Shown in pieces: positions 11,436-22,633 of a DNA stretch of 64,000 nt. The notes under the pieces are model-generated. The model searched no databases, was not told the DNA's origin, and worked only from the letters and a program-made list of their open reading frames with translations. This DNA comes from Rutpela maculata (taxonomy: Eukaryota > Arthropoda > Insecta > Coleoptera > Cerambycidae), in contig OW386285.2 in assembly GCA_936432065.2 (NCBI GenBank), positions 413,742,547 through 413,806,546 of the forward strand, read 5' to 3'. The translations under genes and the position numbers were made by a program. Each line of letters opens with the position of its first letter. Position 1 is the stretch's first letter.

Positions 11436-13690
11436 ATACAGAGTGTCCCACTTTTCGTAGATTTTACCCTCATATCTCGCTCATCTGTTGTGCGTATATT
11501 TTGAAATTTAGGTGGCGAATATATCTATAAAGCGAGTCTTTAGACGTAACCACGTTTGATTTTAGTCAGAGGCGTCCGTTCTAGGATGGAAAAATAGGGT
11601 GAATTTTGCAAAAAAAAATTGCGATTTTTTTTTTAGAAAAAAACTAATACCTAAGATATTCTATATCAGCACCTTTAGAAACCCCTTTGTACAAGATTTC
11701 ATCGTAGTGGGTTCAAAGGTGTTTAAGATAGGGGCCGTAAAAAAACAATTTATTCAACTAAAAATAATTTTTGTCTGTAAAACGGATTGTTACGTTCACA
11801 TGGGAACTTTACGTATTTTTATTAAATTCCTATATATCGCACCTAATAAGTGAGAAATACTGTACAAGTATTTACCATCTTAGAGTTATTTATGCCCAGA
11901 CATATTATTATCCTGCACAATATGTTTAGATTTAAGATCAATATCTTTTTGTATACTTTAATTTAAACCATTATTTGTTATCTATGTTAACAGTTTTTGT
12001 CGACGGCACATTAACACCTGGGCTATATTTATATTTCTACGAATAACGCGGGACAAACATTCACGTTTAATTGTGTTTTCGCTGATTGAGTCTATCTTAC
12101 ACACAATACATTGGGTAGTATAGTGGGTTGCATAGAAGTATCTCCCCCCTAGATTTGCAAATCTAGTTATTTGATATCTAGAAGTTTCTGAATTATTATG
12201 ATATGGCAGCATTAGTCTAACTGAAGGGGATCTTACCTTATTTATTGTCACGGAGAGAGATTAACGTTAATTTCCAGTTCTGTTGCAGTTTAGTCAGTTA
12301 CTCCTAAGTCACGATAATTAATTGAGCAAACACTTTGCTTCCTTTTGACATTACTTAAATGAAAGCAACAGTAAAAGGTAACTAAAATTATTTGTTAATT
12401 TTATCTCTTCAATATTTGACGGCTCCAAGCCATATTTTTCATCTCTGCCATTTTTATATCAAAGTTGTGTAATGATAGTCTCAGTTTCGCAAACACATAT
12501 TAAACAAATTCTCTTTTTTTGAAAACGTAGGAGTTTTGCTGCCTTTTTATTTTATTTTGCATCTTACATTTTACATTTTATATTTATTTATATATTTAAT
12601 TTTGCTGCTAAATAGTTCAATTATTTTTGGACACCACGTGGGTTATTAAATTAATCCAGTCATATCAGTTTGGAATCTATACGAACACGTTTTCCACGTG
12701 TCCGTGTAAGCAGATGAACATTCAGCTATAAATGGAAATTATTTTGGTTCAGTTCAGTTTGGTTGGATAAATAAAAGTTATATACCACTCACAGTAATAG
12801 TCCATTCAGTATAGTCAATTTGAGGTCAAGTCAACTTAAGTTTAGTCTGATCAGCAAAACCCCAGCGTATTCGTACAGGTGTTCGAGAGATCAAAGCACA
12901 GCCCGTGTTAATGAGGTCGCTAACAAAGATTGCCTGAGTCCATCAGAATCCATTTTGTAGCATCCATTTCTCCAGGGATCGGCGAGAAAGTGTTAAGTTC
13001 TGATTTTTCTTAGTTAAGTTGTGTATTTTTGTTGCATAAAGACAAGTCATAAATCGTTTATCAATTTTTTTGTAATCTAAATTTAGTATTTCATTGCACT
13101 TAATTATTATTTTAAGATTTCAATAACGTGTGTAACTATTTATATTGATTTAATCTTAGTAATAATTTACGAAATCGTTTTTAATACTATAAGATTTTGA
13201 TAATTTTTGTCTATCACTATTTCAATTGTCTGATTTATAAAATTTGTCATCTTTGAGTATTCGCTAAAATAAATTGTGATTTTTTATCCTAAATTTATTT
13301 TCTCATTTTGCTTGTTTGTGTCTGTCTCTTGAACGATTTAACCTTTCCACAGCGGTTGGTTTCATCACTTGCAGGGTAGCTCAATTATCTTATATTTTTC
13401 TGTGGATGGCGCCCTTGTTCAACATCTAAAATAAAACTACCCCTGAGTGATAAAACAAACTGGCTTGGCAAAAATATCGTCAAGATATTGATTTACTCTC
13501 GAACTCACCTAAAAGATAAAAACGAACCCACGATCCAGCCCCGCAAATAAATCAGCTAGTCGATCGCACTTGCCCTTGCGTTTTGCCTGAATTTTGTTTG
13601 AATTTTACCTTAACCGGTATTTCCAAATTTAATTTTTGCAAAGCAAAGGGGTAAGGTAACAGGATTCTCAAATGAAAAAGACGTATTCTT
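11436..13690. other. Long stretch without recognised gene
   Basis: AT-rich, only short ORFs without family features. 12640-13430 has an LTR-like look: scattered AATAAA signals and, at 13405-13412, TGGCGCCC, a tRNA-lysine-like primer-binding word. No second LTR copy is present, so this stays a suspicion. Confidence 0.35.
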
Positions 13691-13693
13691 CAT

Positions 13694-15350
13694 TTTAAAA
13701 AATACATATCATTTCGGTTTGACATTCTACCTGCCAGGTGCTTGAGAAAGTGAGCTGCGGTGCTATTGACTCGGGTAAAACCACGTGACTTAAATACCCA
13801 AGCTGTTGCTAGTCGAAATTTTGGAGTCGTCTATAGCAGGGTTAAAATTCAATAATAAAATTTCGTTATATATAAATATATATTCGAAGAAGTTGTTTTT
13901 AAATTAACATTCTTAAATAAATATGTTGTTATATTTACGATAAAAATTGTTATTCTATGTATTTTGTTTTTCATTCCACTCCTTGGTTACTTAAGCTTCT
14001 GGTGTGTGACTTATATTTATCCAGCAAGTGAACTGATCGCCACACTACTACCCCGCTAAGAAAAAGATCAGTCAGTCATTCAATTCGTCAATAGCAAAAC
14101 AAACTTTATTTATCCGGTAAGTGAATTGTTTTGCCATTGATCATTTATTCTTCGTTATTAAAGGGAATCATGTCAGTCATTCAATGTTGACGTCTTTTAA
14201 AAAATCTCATTCAAAAACATAGCAAAAAGCATAATATATACAATCAATTAATCATTCAATCAATTAGTCATCGATTTATTATTTCTTTGTTTTAAAAAAT
14301 GGCACCACCAACAGATAATATTTTATTAGATGACATTCAAATTTCATCAGGTGCAGGGACATCTCATGGTAATTACGTCGCGACCATTAAATTACCACCT
14401 TTCTGGGTATCTAAACCAGAAATATGGTTTACTCAAATTGAGTCGCAATTTTCTATTCACAGAATTGTTAGCGATCGTAAAAAATACGATTATGTCATTG
14501 CCAGTTTACCCCCTGAAATTATTACCACGGTGTATGACGTTGTCACTAATCAACCAGAAAAAGATCTATATGACAACTTAAAAAATATACTAATTTCTCG
14601 TTTGACCTCAAGCGAGGAAAAGCGGTTGGAGGACCTACTCTCTGGTTCCCAGATGGGAGACCAAAAACCATCAGATTTTTACCGGTCAATGCTATCAACG
14701 ATCGGAGGTTCCCATGTGGTGAGCCAGGAGCTCCTGGTCGTTATGGAAGCGGCGACTACCCAAAACAATCTTCATTGCAATTACGGCGTCGGGAAAAACT
14801 GAGATTAAGGAGTTAATCGACATTGCCGATCGTATATGGGAGTCGTGTCAGAATTCTATGACTTCCCTTACCTCGAATTCAATTTTTAACGTTAATCCAA
14901 CATTTTCTACAACAAATTTTATTACAACTTTTCAAGATACGCTTAATCAAGTATTGCACGAACAAGAAATCTTTACATCTCAATTACTTGCTATTGAATC
15001 TAAAGTTTCTTCAATAACTTCCGCTACTCCTACAGTTTCTGGAACTTATTGCGATAGTTGTAGAAATCGACTCAGCTCAAGAAATCGCAGAGGCTTCTGG
15101 TGTGTGACTTATATTTATCCAGCAAGTGAACTGATCGCCACATCGTCATTCTGTCATTCTTGTATAAGTCACGTGGTCTCACCCAAGCCAATAGCACCGC
15201 AGCGTTCTGGGACGCAGACAGCTGCCGATATACGCTCTCTCTCACAGTGCAACCTACCTATAGCACTGCTCACTCACACTTATACGTAATTTTCTCGATC
15301 CCTGGCAGGTAGAATGTCCCACCGAAATGATCTGCCTTTTTAAAATATTT
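13694..15350. mobile_element. Composite unit: gag fragment between inverted repeats
   Basis: Left arm 13694-13805 (ATCATTTCGG, ACATTCTACCTGCCAGG, CTGCGGTGCTATTG, ACCACGTGACTTA) recurs inverted at about 15155-15350, where it carries an extra insert of about 70 bases. Inside, CTTCTGGTGTGTGACTTATA and the next 28 bases occur twice in the same orientation (13995 and 15094), bracketing the gag. The arrangement fits neither a normal LTR element (arms inverted, no matching LTRs) nor a known DNA transposon. Confidence 0.7.
14299..15093 (+). pseudogene. Ty3/Gypsy-type gag, frameshifted
   Basis: Gag structural protein of a Gypsy-like retrotransposon. From ATG 14299 the frame reads IKLPPFWVSKPEIWFTQIES, the hallmark opening of insect CsRn1-like gags. 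It shifts by one base near 14738; after it the reading LWKRRLPKTIFIAITASGKT continues in another frame, through IADRIWES, to about 15090. The sequence ends within the Cys region (CDSCRNRLSS) exactly where a repeated copy of the leader sequence begins, so protease and pol are missing. Confidence 0.85.
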
Positions 15351-15907
15351 ATTTTTAGTCATAAATAATATGCTGTTAAATTCAACGTGCCTCAAATACA
15401 TTTTTTTGAATTTTTTGCAAAATAATTTTGCAAGCACCTGGCAAACTTTTAGACCCGATTAAATAATCTGGCTTGTTTATTTTTCATTTTTTAAATATTA
15501 AATTTTAAAGTATAAAAATTACAGAATGCCTCAAGAATATTTTGTGCAAGAAAGAATTCTCTTATTTGAAAATATAAGGATCGATTTAACCCCGCTACCC
15601 TTCAGCTAGGTCTGCGGTTCTGTACTTAGGTATAATAGGTGAAGTATCGAACAAGTTTTCATCGTGCCTCAAATACCTACCCAAATATGTCTAACAGCTC
15701 TCGGACTATACAGGCACTTTTGAACACCATCTGATCAGGCTAAGAATAGTTTGTGCAGTTATGCAGTTCAAAGACAGTTGGTGCAAGTGACTTGTGCGAG
15801 TTGAAATCGACGAACTTTTTGACGGAGGTCAATAGGTTTGTACCAGTATAATACCGGAGCGTGTGGATGACTGGCACTTGTGCAAACGTTTGTCTTGACG
15901 AAGCTTG
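15351..15907. other. Non-coding stretch
   Basis: No gene. TGCCTCAAATAC/TGCCTCAAGAAT words recur near 15388, 15525 and 15664. 15765-15900 may hold the left terminus of the PIF/Harbinger element whose transposase piece lies at 17745-18025 (see there). Confidence 0.35.
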
Positions 15908-16594
15908 TACTAGTAGTCCAGGAGGCAGTGAAATTTTTTCGTACTTATTTTCCCAGTCGGTGTATATGAATTAATCTGTTCTCTTAGTGACAAAAAACAA
16001 GAATTTTTGAGTCTGGCTAAAATTTTTGGATGGATTCAAAAAATAAAAACACTTACTAAAGTGGAACATAAAGTTTATGAAAATAGCAGTCTGGCTTATC
16101 TCAGATAGCGGAAAGTGAGTCTGGCTGAAAATTTGCGGATTTCAAAATTTGACGAATTTTGCGGATCCGTAACCCTTATTTTGCCAGGCTTGAAATTTAG
16201 CACATAAATTGATACAATTCTAAACTTAATTAAAGATAAGTCTGGCTCATTTAAGAAATTGGCAAATGAGTCTGGCGGCATCTTCAAAATGGGAAAAATA
16301 GAAAATTTTTGCTCTTATTTTCCCGGATTTGAAAATTTGCCACATGATAGATTATACTATAATTTCATAGAAAATACACGTCTGGCTGACATTTACAATC
16401 ACGAAGGCCTTGCCAGACTCACAAGCCAGGTAGTTAAACGAGGAGTGGAGTAGCAGCACGTGCGTATTTAGGTAACGACGCTGGAATGCGAGTTACCTGA
16501 GCGCAGCTGCCTAGACCCCTGTCCCTTGTATACCTATCTCTGTCAGTTACTCGGATTTTGAGTTCGTTCTTACTACCATATGACAATATACACT

Positions 16595-16715
16595 ATAGTG
16601 ATGGGTCGAACCAGCTATTTTTGTTTAGCAGCTACTTCTGCTACTGCCACTTTCAATTAGCAGTTAAAAATAGCTGCTATTTTAATAGCAGCTATTTTTT
16701 AGCATTAGTTGTTGT
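16595..16715. repeat. hAT-like terminus and AGCAGCTA-rich segment nested in the element
   Basis: TAGTGATGGGTCGAAC at 16595 resembles hAT-MITE starts. It is followed by a run of GCAGCTA/TAGCTGC words to about 16700. No matching right end was found. Confidence 0.4.
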
Positions 16716-16718
16716 TTT

Positions 16719-16888
16719 GGCTAAATGGCGCATATTAACAGTATTAGCACTATTAGCAGATAACAAATGAAACTTTATATAAAAAAAATGCAATATCTGT
16801 ATGGGTGGCTAAATGGCGCATATTAACAGTATTAACAGATAACAAATGAAACTTTATATAAAAAAAAGCAATATCTGTATGGGTGGTT
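16719..16888. repeat. Tandem duplication, 88-bp unit
   Basis: GGCTAAATGGCGCATATTAA and the next 68 bases occur twice in a row (16719 and 16807); the second unit lacks about 9 bases. Confidence 0.9.
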
Positions 16889-17744
16889 AAATATGATTAG
16901 TTTTAAAAGAAATATAAATTATCTCTATAACATTTATTACAGTTTACTTTTTATATTCCGCTAGCAGAACGAACATAATCATGTGTAATATATTGTTAAT
17001 AATATTTTTCATTCGCTATTTTTCATTTGGTTATATTTAATCATAATAATATTTTTCATTAAATTATTGATTATTATTTTTGATCAATTATAGTTATTTT
17101 TTTCATTAGCCGATGTAAAATAAAGACTTTTTTGTGGCTTTCATTAAAATTCGATTTCATCAATAAATTTTTTCAACCTGCCCCATCATAATTCTACACT
17201 CTATACAGTGTATTTGCTTTTTTGTATTCAATTATTTAATGATGTCATAAAAAAGAACATGACGTATGACACTAATCACCTGTATAATTGAACGTACCGA
17301 ATTCAGCGCGCCTGACGATCATTAGACGAGTCTGGCAAGGCTTTAGGGGTGTTCCACATTAGCCAGATTGTATTTTAAGCTGTTATTATAATATAGGCAT
17401 TCATCATCTGATAAATTTTCATGACTGCGAAAATGAGGGAAATTTTTTTGATAAAAACTTTTCAGTTTTTCACCTGCCAGACATATTATCCATACTCACA
17501 GATTAGCCAGACTATTTTTTTTACTTAACTTCAGTATACCTCTTTCTACTAGAACTATTTTTATCACTGGGAAAAAAAGGGCAGTGTATTCGTATGTTCT
17601 GACGCATTTTCCGCCTCAACCCATCGGAAAACCCCCCCTAAATATATATGAATTTTGCTTAGAATTACTAACCGAACAATTCTATCCATGTTTGCTGGCT
17701 GGGAAAATAAGTACCGAAAATCGTCACTGCCTCCTGGACTATAG

Positions 17745-18025
17745 ATTATAGCTATGGAAGAGCAAATTCGTGAGGTTTTAGAAGATTTTTTTTTGGTGGT
17801 CAATAAGCCGTAAATAAGTCTCCTCGTCCATGCGCAAATAATTATGCCAATCTTCAATTCTTTTAATAAATTTGTATGCGAGTATTTTTTTCGTTGCAGT
17901 AACCATTGTCTACATAACTTTCGGCCAGGTTGAGATACAGGAGCTTTCCTTTTCACATAGAAAGCAACTGCAATAGCAGCCATAGCATCACTAAATTCAG
18001 AATCCCTTTTATTCATGATCAACAA
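17745..18025 (-). pseudogene. PIF/Harbinger transposase N-terminal fragment
   Basis: Harbinger-type transposases cut and paste PIF elements. From about 18010 the minus strand reads AMAAIAVAFY, RQWLLQRKKYSHTNLLKEL; after a one-base shift near 17862 the next frame reads IEDWHNYLRMDEETYLRLID, the conserved N-terminal block of this family (WLL..R..GAY..LL.EL....DF.NYLRM). The reading is cut at 17745 by the neighbouring inverted-repeat element, and no continuation was found beyond that element's other end. DDE residues are therefore missing. Weakly inverted sequence near 15836 and 18128 (TTGTAC..GTATAA) could be its termini. Confidence 0.75.
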
Positions 18026-18595
18026 ATGCTTATTGCACAGTTATCACATGGTTTGAACCATGTAAATGCATGACTTGTACAAACATACCGCAAGTATGGT
18101 GTGACTGCGCAGTTATACCGTACAAGTTCACTGTAGCATCTAGGGCCGGCCTAAGGGACAACCGGCGAGCCATATGAAGTCGGTTAAAAATAAGTACTCA
18201 TGACATTGACATTTGTTGAGATATTTCTAACTTAGGATAAATTGCAAAGAAAGCGCCTTAATGTGATGTGTTTCGCGATTTAAGAAAAAATGGTGCGAAG
18301 TTCGATAATTTGGAACCTAAATTCGTATTCAGCGGTTCAAAATACCAGAGAATTAAATTTTGTGTGCCTGTGTTATCGAGTAGATATAAATTATATATAA
18401 ATTAGTCGCTCTCAGTGTCTATCAATATTTGTTTTGTAATTGGTTTTTAGGACCAATTAGGTAAGAATATTTATTTATCTACATTAAAGTTATTTATTGT
18501 CGATATTTTTAACGATGGTGAATCGTAATAGCGCCGCTGAACTCTTATGGAATATAGAATGGTTGATAGTTTAGGGAAAATCAAATAGCAAAAGG
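18026..18595. other. Non-coding stretch
   Basis: No gene. CTAGGGCCGGCCTAAGGGACAACCGG (18149 on, given in part) resembles the start of the hAT-like foldback at 18596, so this may be a fragment of the same family. Confidence 0.35.
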
Positions 18596-18664
18596 CAGGG
18601 GCGGCTTAAGGGCCGGGCAACCGGAGGGTCGCCAAAGCCAAATTGAGGGTAAAAGAGGGCAAAC

Positions 18665-18845
18665 ATTTTTTTCGGATTTCTAATAGTACCTACTTCATGA
18701 GGCGATAAAATTTTTATTTCAGATTTTTAATAGCACCCCCTCTCATGAGGCGAGAAAAAATTTTTTTTTTCCAGATTTCTAATAGCATCCCGCTCTATGA
18801 GGTGAAAAAAATGTTTTTTCGGATTTCTATTTGCACCCCGCGAGC
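18665..18845. repeat. Tandem repeat in left arm, about 58-bp unit
   Basis: Three to four units of GGATTTCTAATAGTACC..CATGAGGCGA type, with poly-T spacers. A single diverged unit remains in the right arm (22340-22375). Confidence 0.8.
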
Positions 18846-19392
18846 AGCGATTTCGTAAGTCTATCGTGTCGTTTTTTTTTTTTTTGGCATAGAACCAGGT
18901 CAAACATGTTAGGTTCCTTTGAGTATGTCACCGGGCATATGAAATCATATTTTACGACATTTTTTTGTGGTCTCGAACTTTTTAAATCAATAAAAAGTGA
19001 AAAAAATGTATTTTTAAAGAAAATTGTTTTTTTTTGTTTCCACCGCCATATCTTTAAAACTATTAAAGGTACCGAAATTTGTTTTGTATCAAATTAAAGG
19101 TCACACTGTAGCGCTTTTATCAATATAAACGGTTTGGGTACAATTCGCACTTTCATTTCTCTAAAAATCAGATAAACTAAAAATATATATTTTATGTATT
19201 GAAATCTTCACCAATCGATAAACTTTTTTATTTTTGAAAATATTTACATACATGCAGCGAAGAAAATAAAGCCTAATAATCACAAAAGTTTTTGAAACAA
19301 TATATTTTTTCCTAAAGTGTACCGTTTGGCAACAGCGATTTTCTTTATCAGCGCTAAATGCGAAATTGGGACGCAATTAATACACCTCGCAT

Positions 19393-21235
19393 GCTAGTTA
19401 CAGTAACTAGAGGTTTTAACTTCGGAATAATGTCATATTGAACGGATTTCGTTCATTTTTTGCAGTATAATAGTAAATGCTCCACAGAAAAGTTTCTATA
19501 TTGTGCGGGGGCTTGCTAATTTATAGGGGGTGGATTCCACCCCCTCTCAGGGGGTGGCACTTAAAAAATATATATATTTATTGGAGCTGAAATAGAATCA
19601 AATTTTAAGAAGAAAAGGCTCTATGCAAATTTTCACATAAATTGATAGTTTTCAAGTTATAACGACTTCCAAATTGCGATTTTAGCTTTAAAAAAAGGTA
19701 TTTCCATACGGCTTTCGTCAAGTTTCTCGAAAAGTATTACTTTATCGGAAAAATGTTACAGACCAATTACAGAAAGTACAAACTGGGAATTAATTATATT
19801 TTTTGTTTATTGTCATTGATGTAGGATTAATAATTTCGGAGATATTTAAGTTTATATTTGGTAGTGTTCCGAAATTAAATTTAAAGTTTAAAATGCACTT
19901 TTTTCTAAAGCAAGTGCTTTAAATGAGCAAAAAAATTTGAGCAGGTAATGCTACATCTTAACGAAAACCTGTATTTGAGATAATTTTTCTAAATTACTGG
20001 CTAATTAGATTAACAAAATGGCGACCTTTTTATATAAAAAAAGTATAAATACGCACATTTTTTCCGTCATAACTTCTTTATTTCTTATGCTACAGGAACG
20101 AGTAAAAATAATTTGAAATCGCAATTAATTGTCTTTAATTTCATTTCTTAGCATGCGTGACGTAGGTGTCACGATTTCTGAAATATTTAACATTTAAACT
20201 GCATTTTTCGTCTTATAAACGTTCGGACGCCATTTGTAAACTTTCATATCTCCGAAACTATTAAATCTATGTAAATAAATTAACAAGCGAAATTCATTAT
20301 CAGTTTATGAGCTTTATTTTTGGTATCTACCCATTTTTCAATAAAACTAATATTTATTGAGATATTTGGAAAAGGAAAAAAAATACGTTTCATCGAAAAT
20401 ACCTTTATAGTTTAAACTGTATTTTTTTCTAAAGCAAGTGCTGTATACAAACCAAAAAAATTGAGCATCTACGTCATGCTATATATTAATGAGGAACTGT
20501 GTTTGAAATTCCGTTTTTTAATTACTGGCTAATTACAGTAACAAAATGACGACGTTGTTATTAAAAAAATGTGTAGACGCACATTGCTTCGGTCATAACT
20601 TCTTTGTTTTTTATGCTACAGAAACAAATTAAAAAACAGTTGAAAGCTTAATTAATAACATATTATTCTACCTATTAGCACCCTTGACGTAGGTGTCACA
20701 GTTTCTGCGATATTTAACTCTCACTCTAAATAATTATCTTATGAACACTTGGATGCCAAATGTAAACTTAAATATCTCCGAAATTATTAATCCTACATCA
20801 ATAAACAAAAAATATAATTAATTCTCAGTTTGTACTTTCTGTAATTGGTCTGCAACATTATTTCGATAAAGTAATACTTTTCGAGATACTTGACGAAAGC
20901 CGTTTGGAAATACCTCTTTTTTTTTTTTAGCTGAAATCGCAATTTTGAAGTCATAACTTAAAAACTATCAATTTATGTGAAAAATTGCATAGAACCTTTT
21001 CTTCTTAAAATTTGATTCTACTTCAGCTCAAATAAATGTATATATTTTTTAAGTGCCACACCCTGAGGGGGTGGCATCCATCCCCTATAAATTAGCAAGC
21101 CTCCGCACAATATAGAAACTTTTCTGTGAAGCATTTACTATTATACTGCCAAAAATGAACGAAATCCGTTCAATATGACATTTTTCCGAAGTTTTGCATA
21201 TTTTTTACCTCTAGGTACTGTAGTATGCAGGGTTG
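19393..21235. mobile_element. Foldback element B, copy 2 (complete)
   Basis: Left terminus ACAGTAACTAGAGGTTTTAA, right terminus its inverted form (CCTCTAGGTACTGT). Arms of about 470 bases are inverted around a centre near 20314. The centre consists of direct modules of about 530 bases, each with GGCTAATTA, CATAACTTCTTT, GACGTAGGTGTCAC and ATATCTCCGAAA words. Non-coding. Same family as 2556-4181 and the short copy at 33845-34017. Confidence 0.85.
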
Positions 21236-21245
21236 GTCAGATTAG

Positions 21246-21428
21246 TCGCGTAGAAGTGGCGGTTGTCGAAAATCATTAGGTATTCATTGTTCGGATAAAA
21301 ATTGTGACAATCGAAAATGTGCTTGTTTTAAGGAAGGCCTAAAATGTTGCAACGAGTGCAAATGTCGTTCCTGTAACAACATTATTAAAGATTTCGAGGC
21401 AGATATGAACGAATTAGAATATTATTAA
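21246..21428 (+). pseudogene. Cysteine-rich CXC-like gene end (Tesmin/TSO1-type pattern)
   Basis: An open stretch after an in-frame stop (21243-21245) reads GGCRKSLGIHC, NCDNRKCACFKEGLKCCNEC, KCRSCNN, then an acidic tail and a stop at 21426-21428. Spacing of C, CxC and CC resembles Tesmin/TSO1 CXC domains, which bind DNA with zinc. The upstream part is cut by foldback B's right end. It lies inside the hAT-like foldback. The real gene is not in the window; the link to the similar cysteine-rich tails at 38.1, 59.3 and 61.2 kb is inference. Confidence 0.65.
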
Positions 21429-22507
21429 TATAGGGCCTACATAAACTACATACTACATATTTATCTATCCAAACAGAAAATTTATTTCAACAATAAAACT
21501 CATTTTATGCGTATGTTTTTACTTTCATTCATTTAAAAATGTCTAATAAACTTACTAATTAGATGGGTAGTTAGTAACACGGATTGATATTTATAGATTA
21601 GGCATTTATATCTACCTACGTCTTTTTTTTATTAAAAGGAGACTATTTAATATTTTTAATATTAATATATGAAATATTGAACAATCATATTGATCCCCTA
21701 GATCTTTTGATCACTACTGGTTTTGTACCTATTGATATAAGTTAAACTATTACATACGCCCCGACCGGAACCATCAGATCGTTGCAGTCGGCAGGCTTAC
21801 TACAGCCGAGCGCGCAAGAATATGACTTTGGCCCGTTAAAAAAAAATCGCTGACTCAATACTATCAGCGGGACTTGAAAAATTTTTATCCTAAAAACTTT
21901 TTTCAACTATTGGCTTCAATTTATATGCAGCATGTATATACAAATTTTCATAAATAAATTTTTTTCTCGATTGCCTAAAATTACGCTACTGAAAATAACA
22001 AGTTTGAGTTTCCTATTATTTTACCAACTTAAAAAAAAATAAATCGAGTTCACGTGGGACGTCGTTCGAAGCGCTATTGTGTCTACTTTAATCTAAAAAA
22101 AAAAAAAATAGCTTACTAGCACAAATACTTTCAGAGATATAGCGGTGGAGACGTTAAAAAACATATTTCATTAAAAATCTATTTTTTTGAGTTTTTCCGA
22201 AATAAAAAAGTTCTCGACCACCAAAAAATGTCGTAAAAAATGATTTCGTGTACACGATTATCTTACTAAAGAATCCCACTAAGTCTGGTTTGGTTCTACG
22301 CCGGTTTTTTTTTTCTCGAAAACTAAGCGACTTTACTTCCAGATTTTACTCTACTACCCCCTCACGAGGCCGATAAAAAGTAGTGATCGCGGAGTCCGAA
22401 GGGATATCCGTGTACTTTAGTATGAAATACGTCTGTGATGATCTCAGAAAAGGGCGCCAAAAAGTGCTCCCCCCGGGTGGAAAATTTACCTTGAGCTGCC
22501 CCTGGCA

Positions 22508-22633
22508 GGGTCTCGCCGGTTAAGTATACGGAATTGGGCCCAGCGGATTATTGGGCTATTCATTCACATGAATATTGCTTATGACTAGGAATGCTCAATA
22601 AAATATATAATAAACCTCTATCCCCCATATTAG
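22508..22633 (+). repeat. Repeat R, left copy
   Basis: GTCTCGCCGGTTAAG, AATTGGGCCCAGCGG, GACTAGGAATGCTCAATAAA recur inverted at 29986-30104. The two copies face each other across 7.35 kb. At the right copy R leads directly into LINE ORF1, so R may be a LINE 5' UTR. Confidence 0.8.

Larger units (their letters stand above)
15911..17744. mobile_element. Inverted-repeat DNA element with subterminal GTCTGGCT words
   Basis: Ends are inverted: TAGTCCAGGAGGCAGTG, then CGTACTTATTTTCCCAG at the left (15911-15958); read from the right (17744 leftward) TAGTCCAGGAGGCAGTG, then GGTACTTATTTTCCCAG. Total arm match is about 48 bases with a few differences. The interior is non-coding but contains about twelve copies of GTCTGGC(T): mostly forward in the left part (16011, 16089, 16119, 16240, 16270, 16380) and mostly reversed at the right end (17361, 17476, 17505). 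This resembles subterminal transposase-binding sites. A related end occurs near 38847-38870. Superfamily not determined. Confidence 0.75.
18596..22504. mobile_element. hAT-like foldback element with nested insertions
   Basis: Termini CAGGGGCGGCTTAAGG and, read from the right, CAGGGGCAGCTCAAGG have the hAT-type CAGGGGC start. Arms are long: 18720-19150 recurs inverted in 22060-22380 (GGCATAGAACCAG / CTGGTTTGGTTCTACGCC; TACGACATTTTTTG; CCACCGCCATATCT / AGATATAGCGGTGG). Between the arms lie foldback B copy 2 and a CXC-like gene end. I found no 8-bp TSD, so the left edge may be off or the insertion old. Confidence 0.7.

Noticed and set aside
12640..13430. An LTR with lysine-type primer-binding site (TGGCGCCC)
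   Set aside because: No partner LTR, no clear TG..CA ends; kept only as a suspicion in the description.
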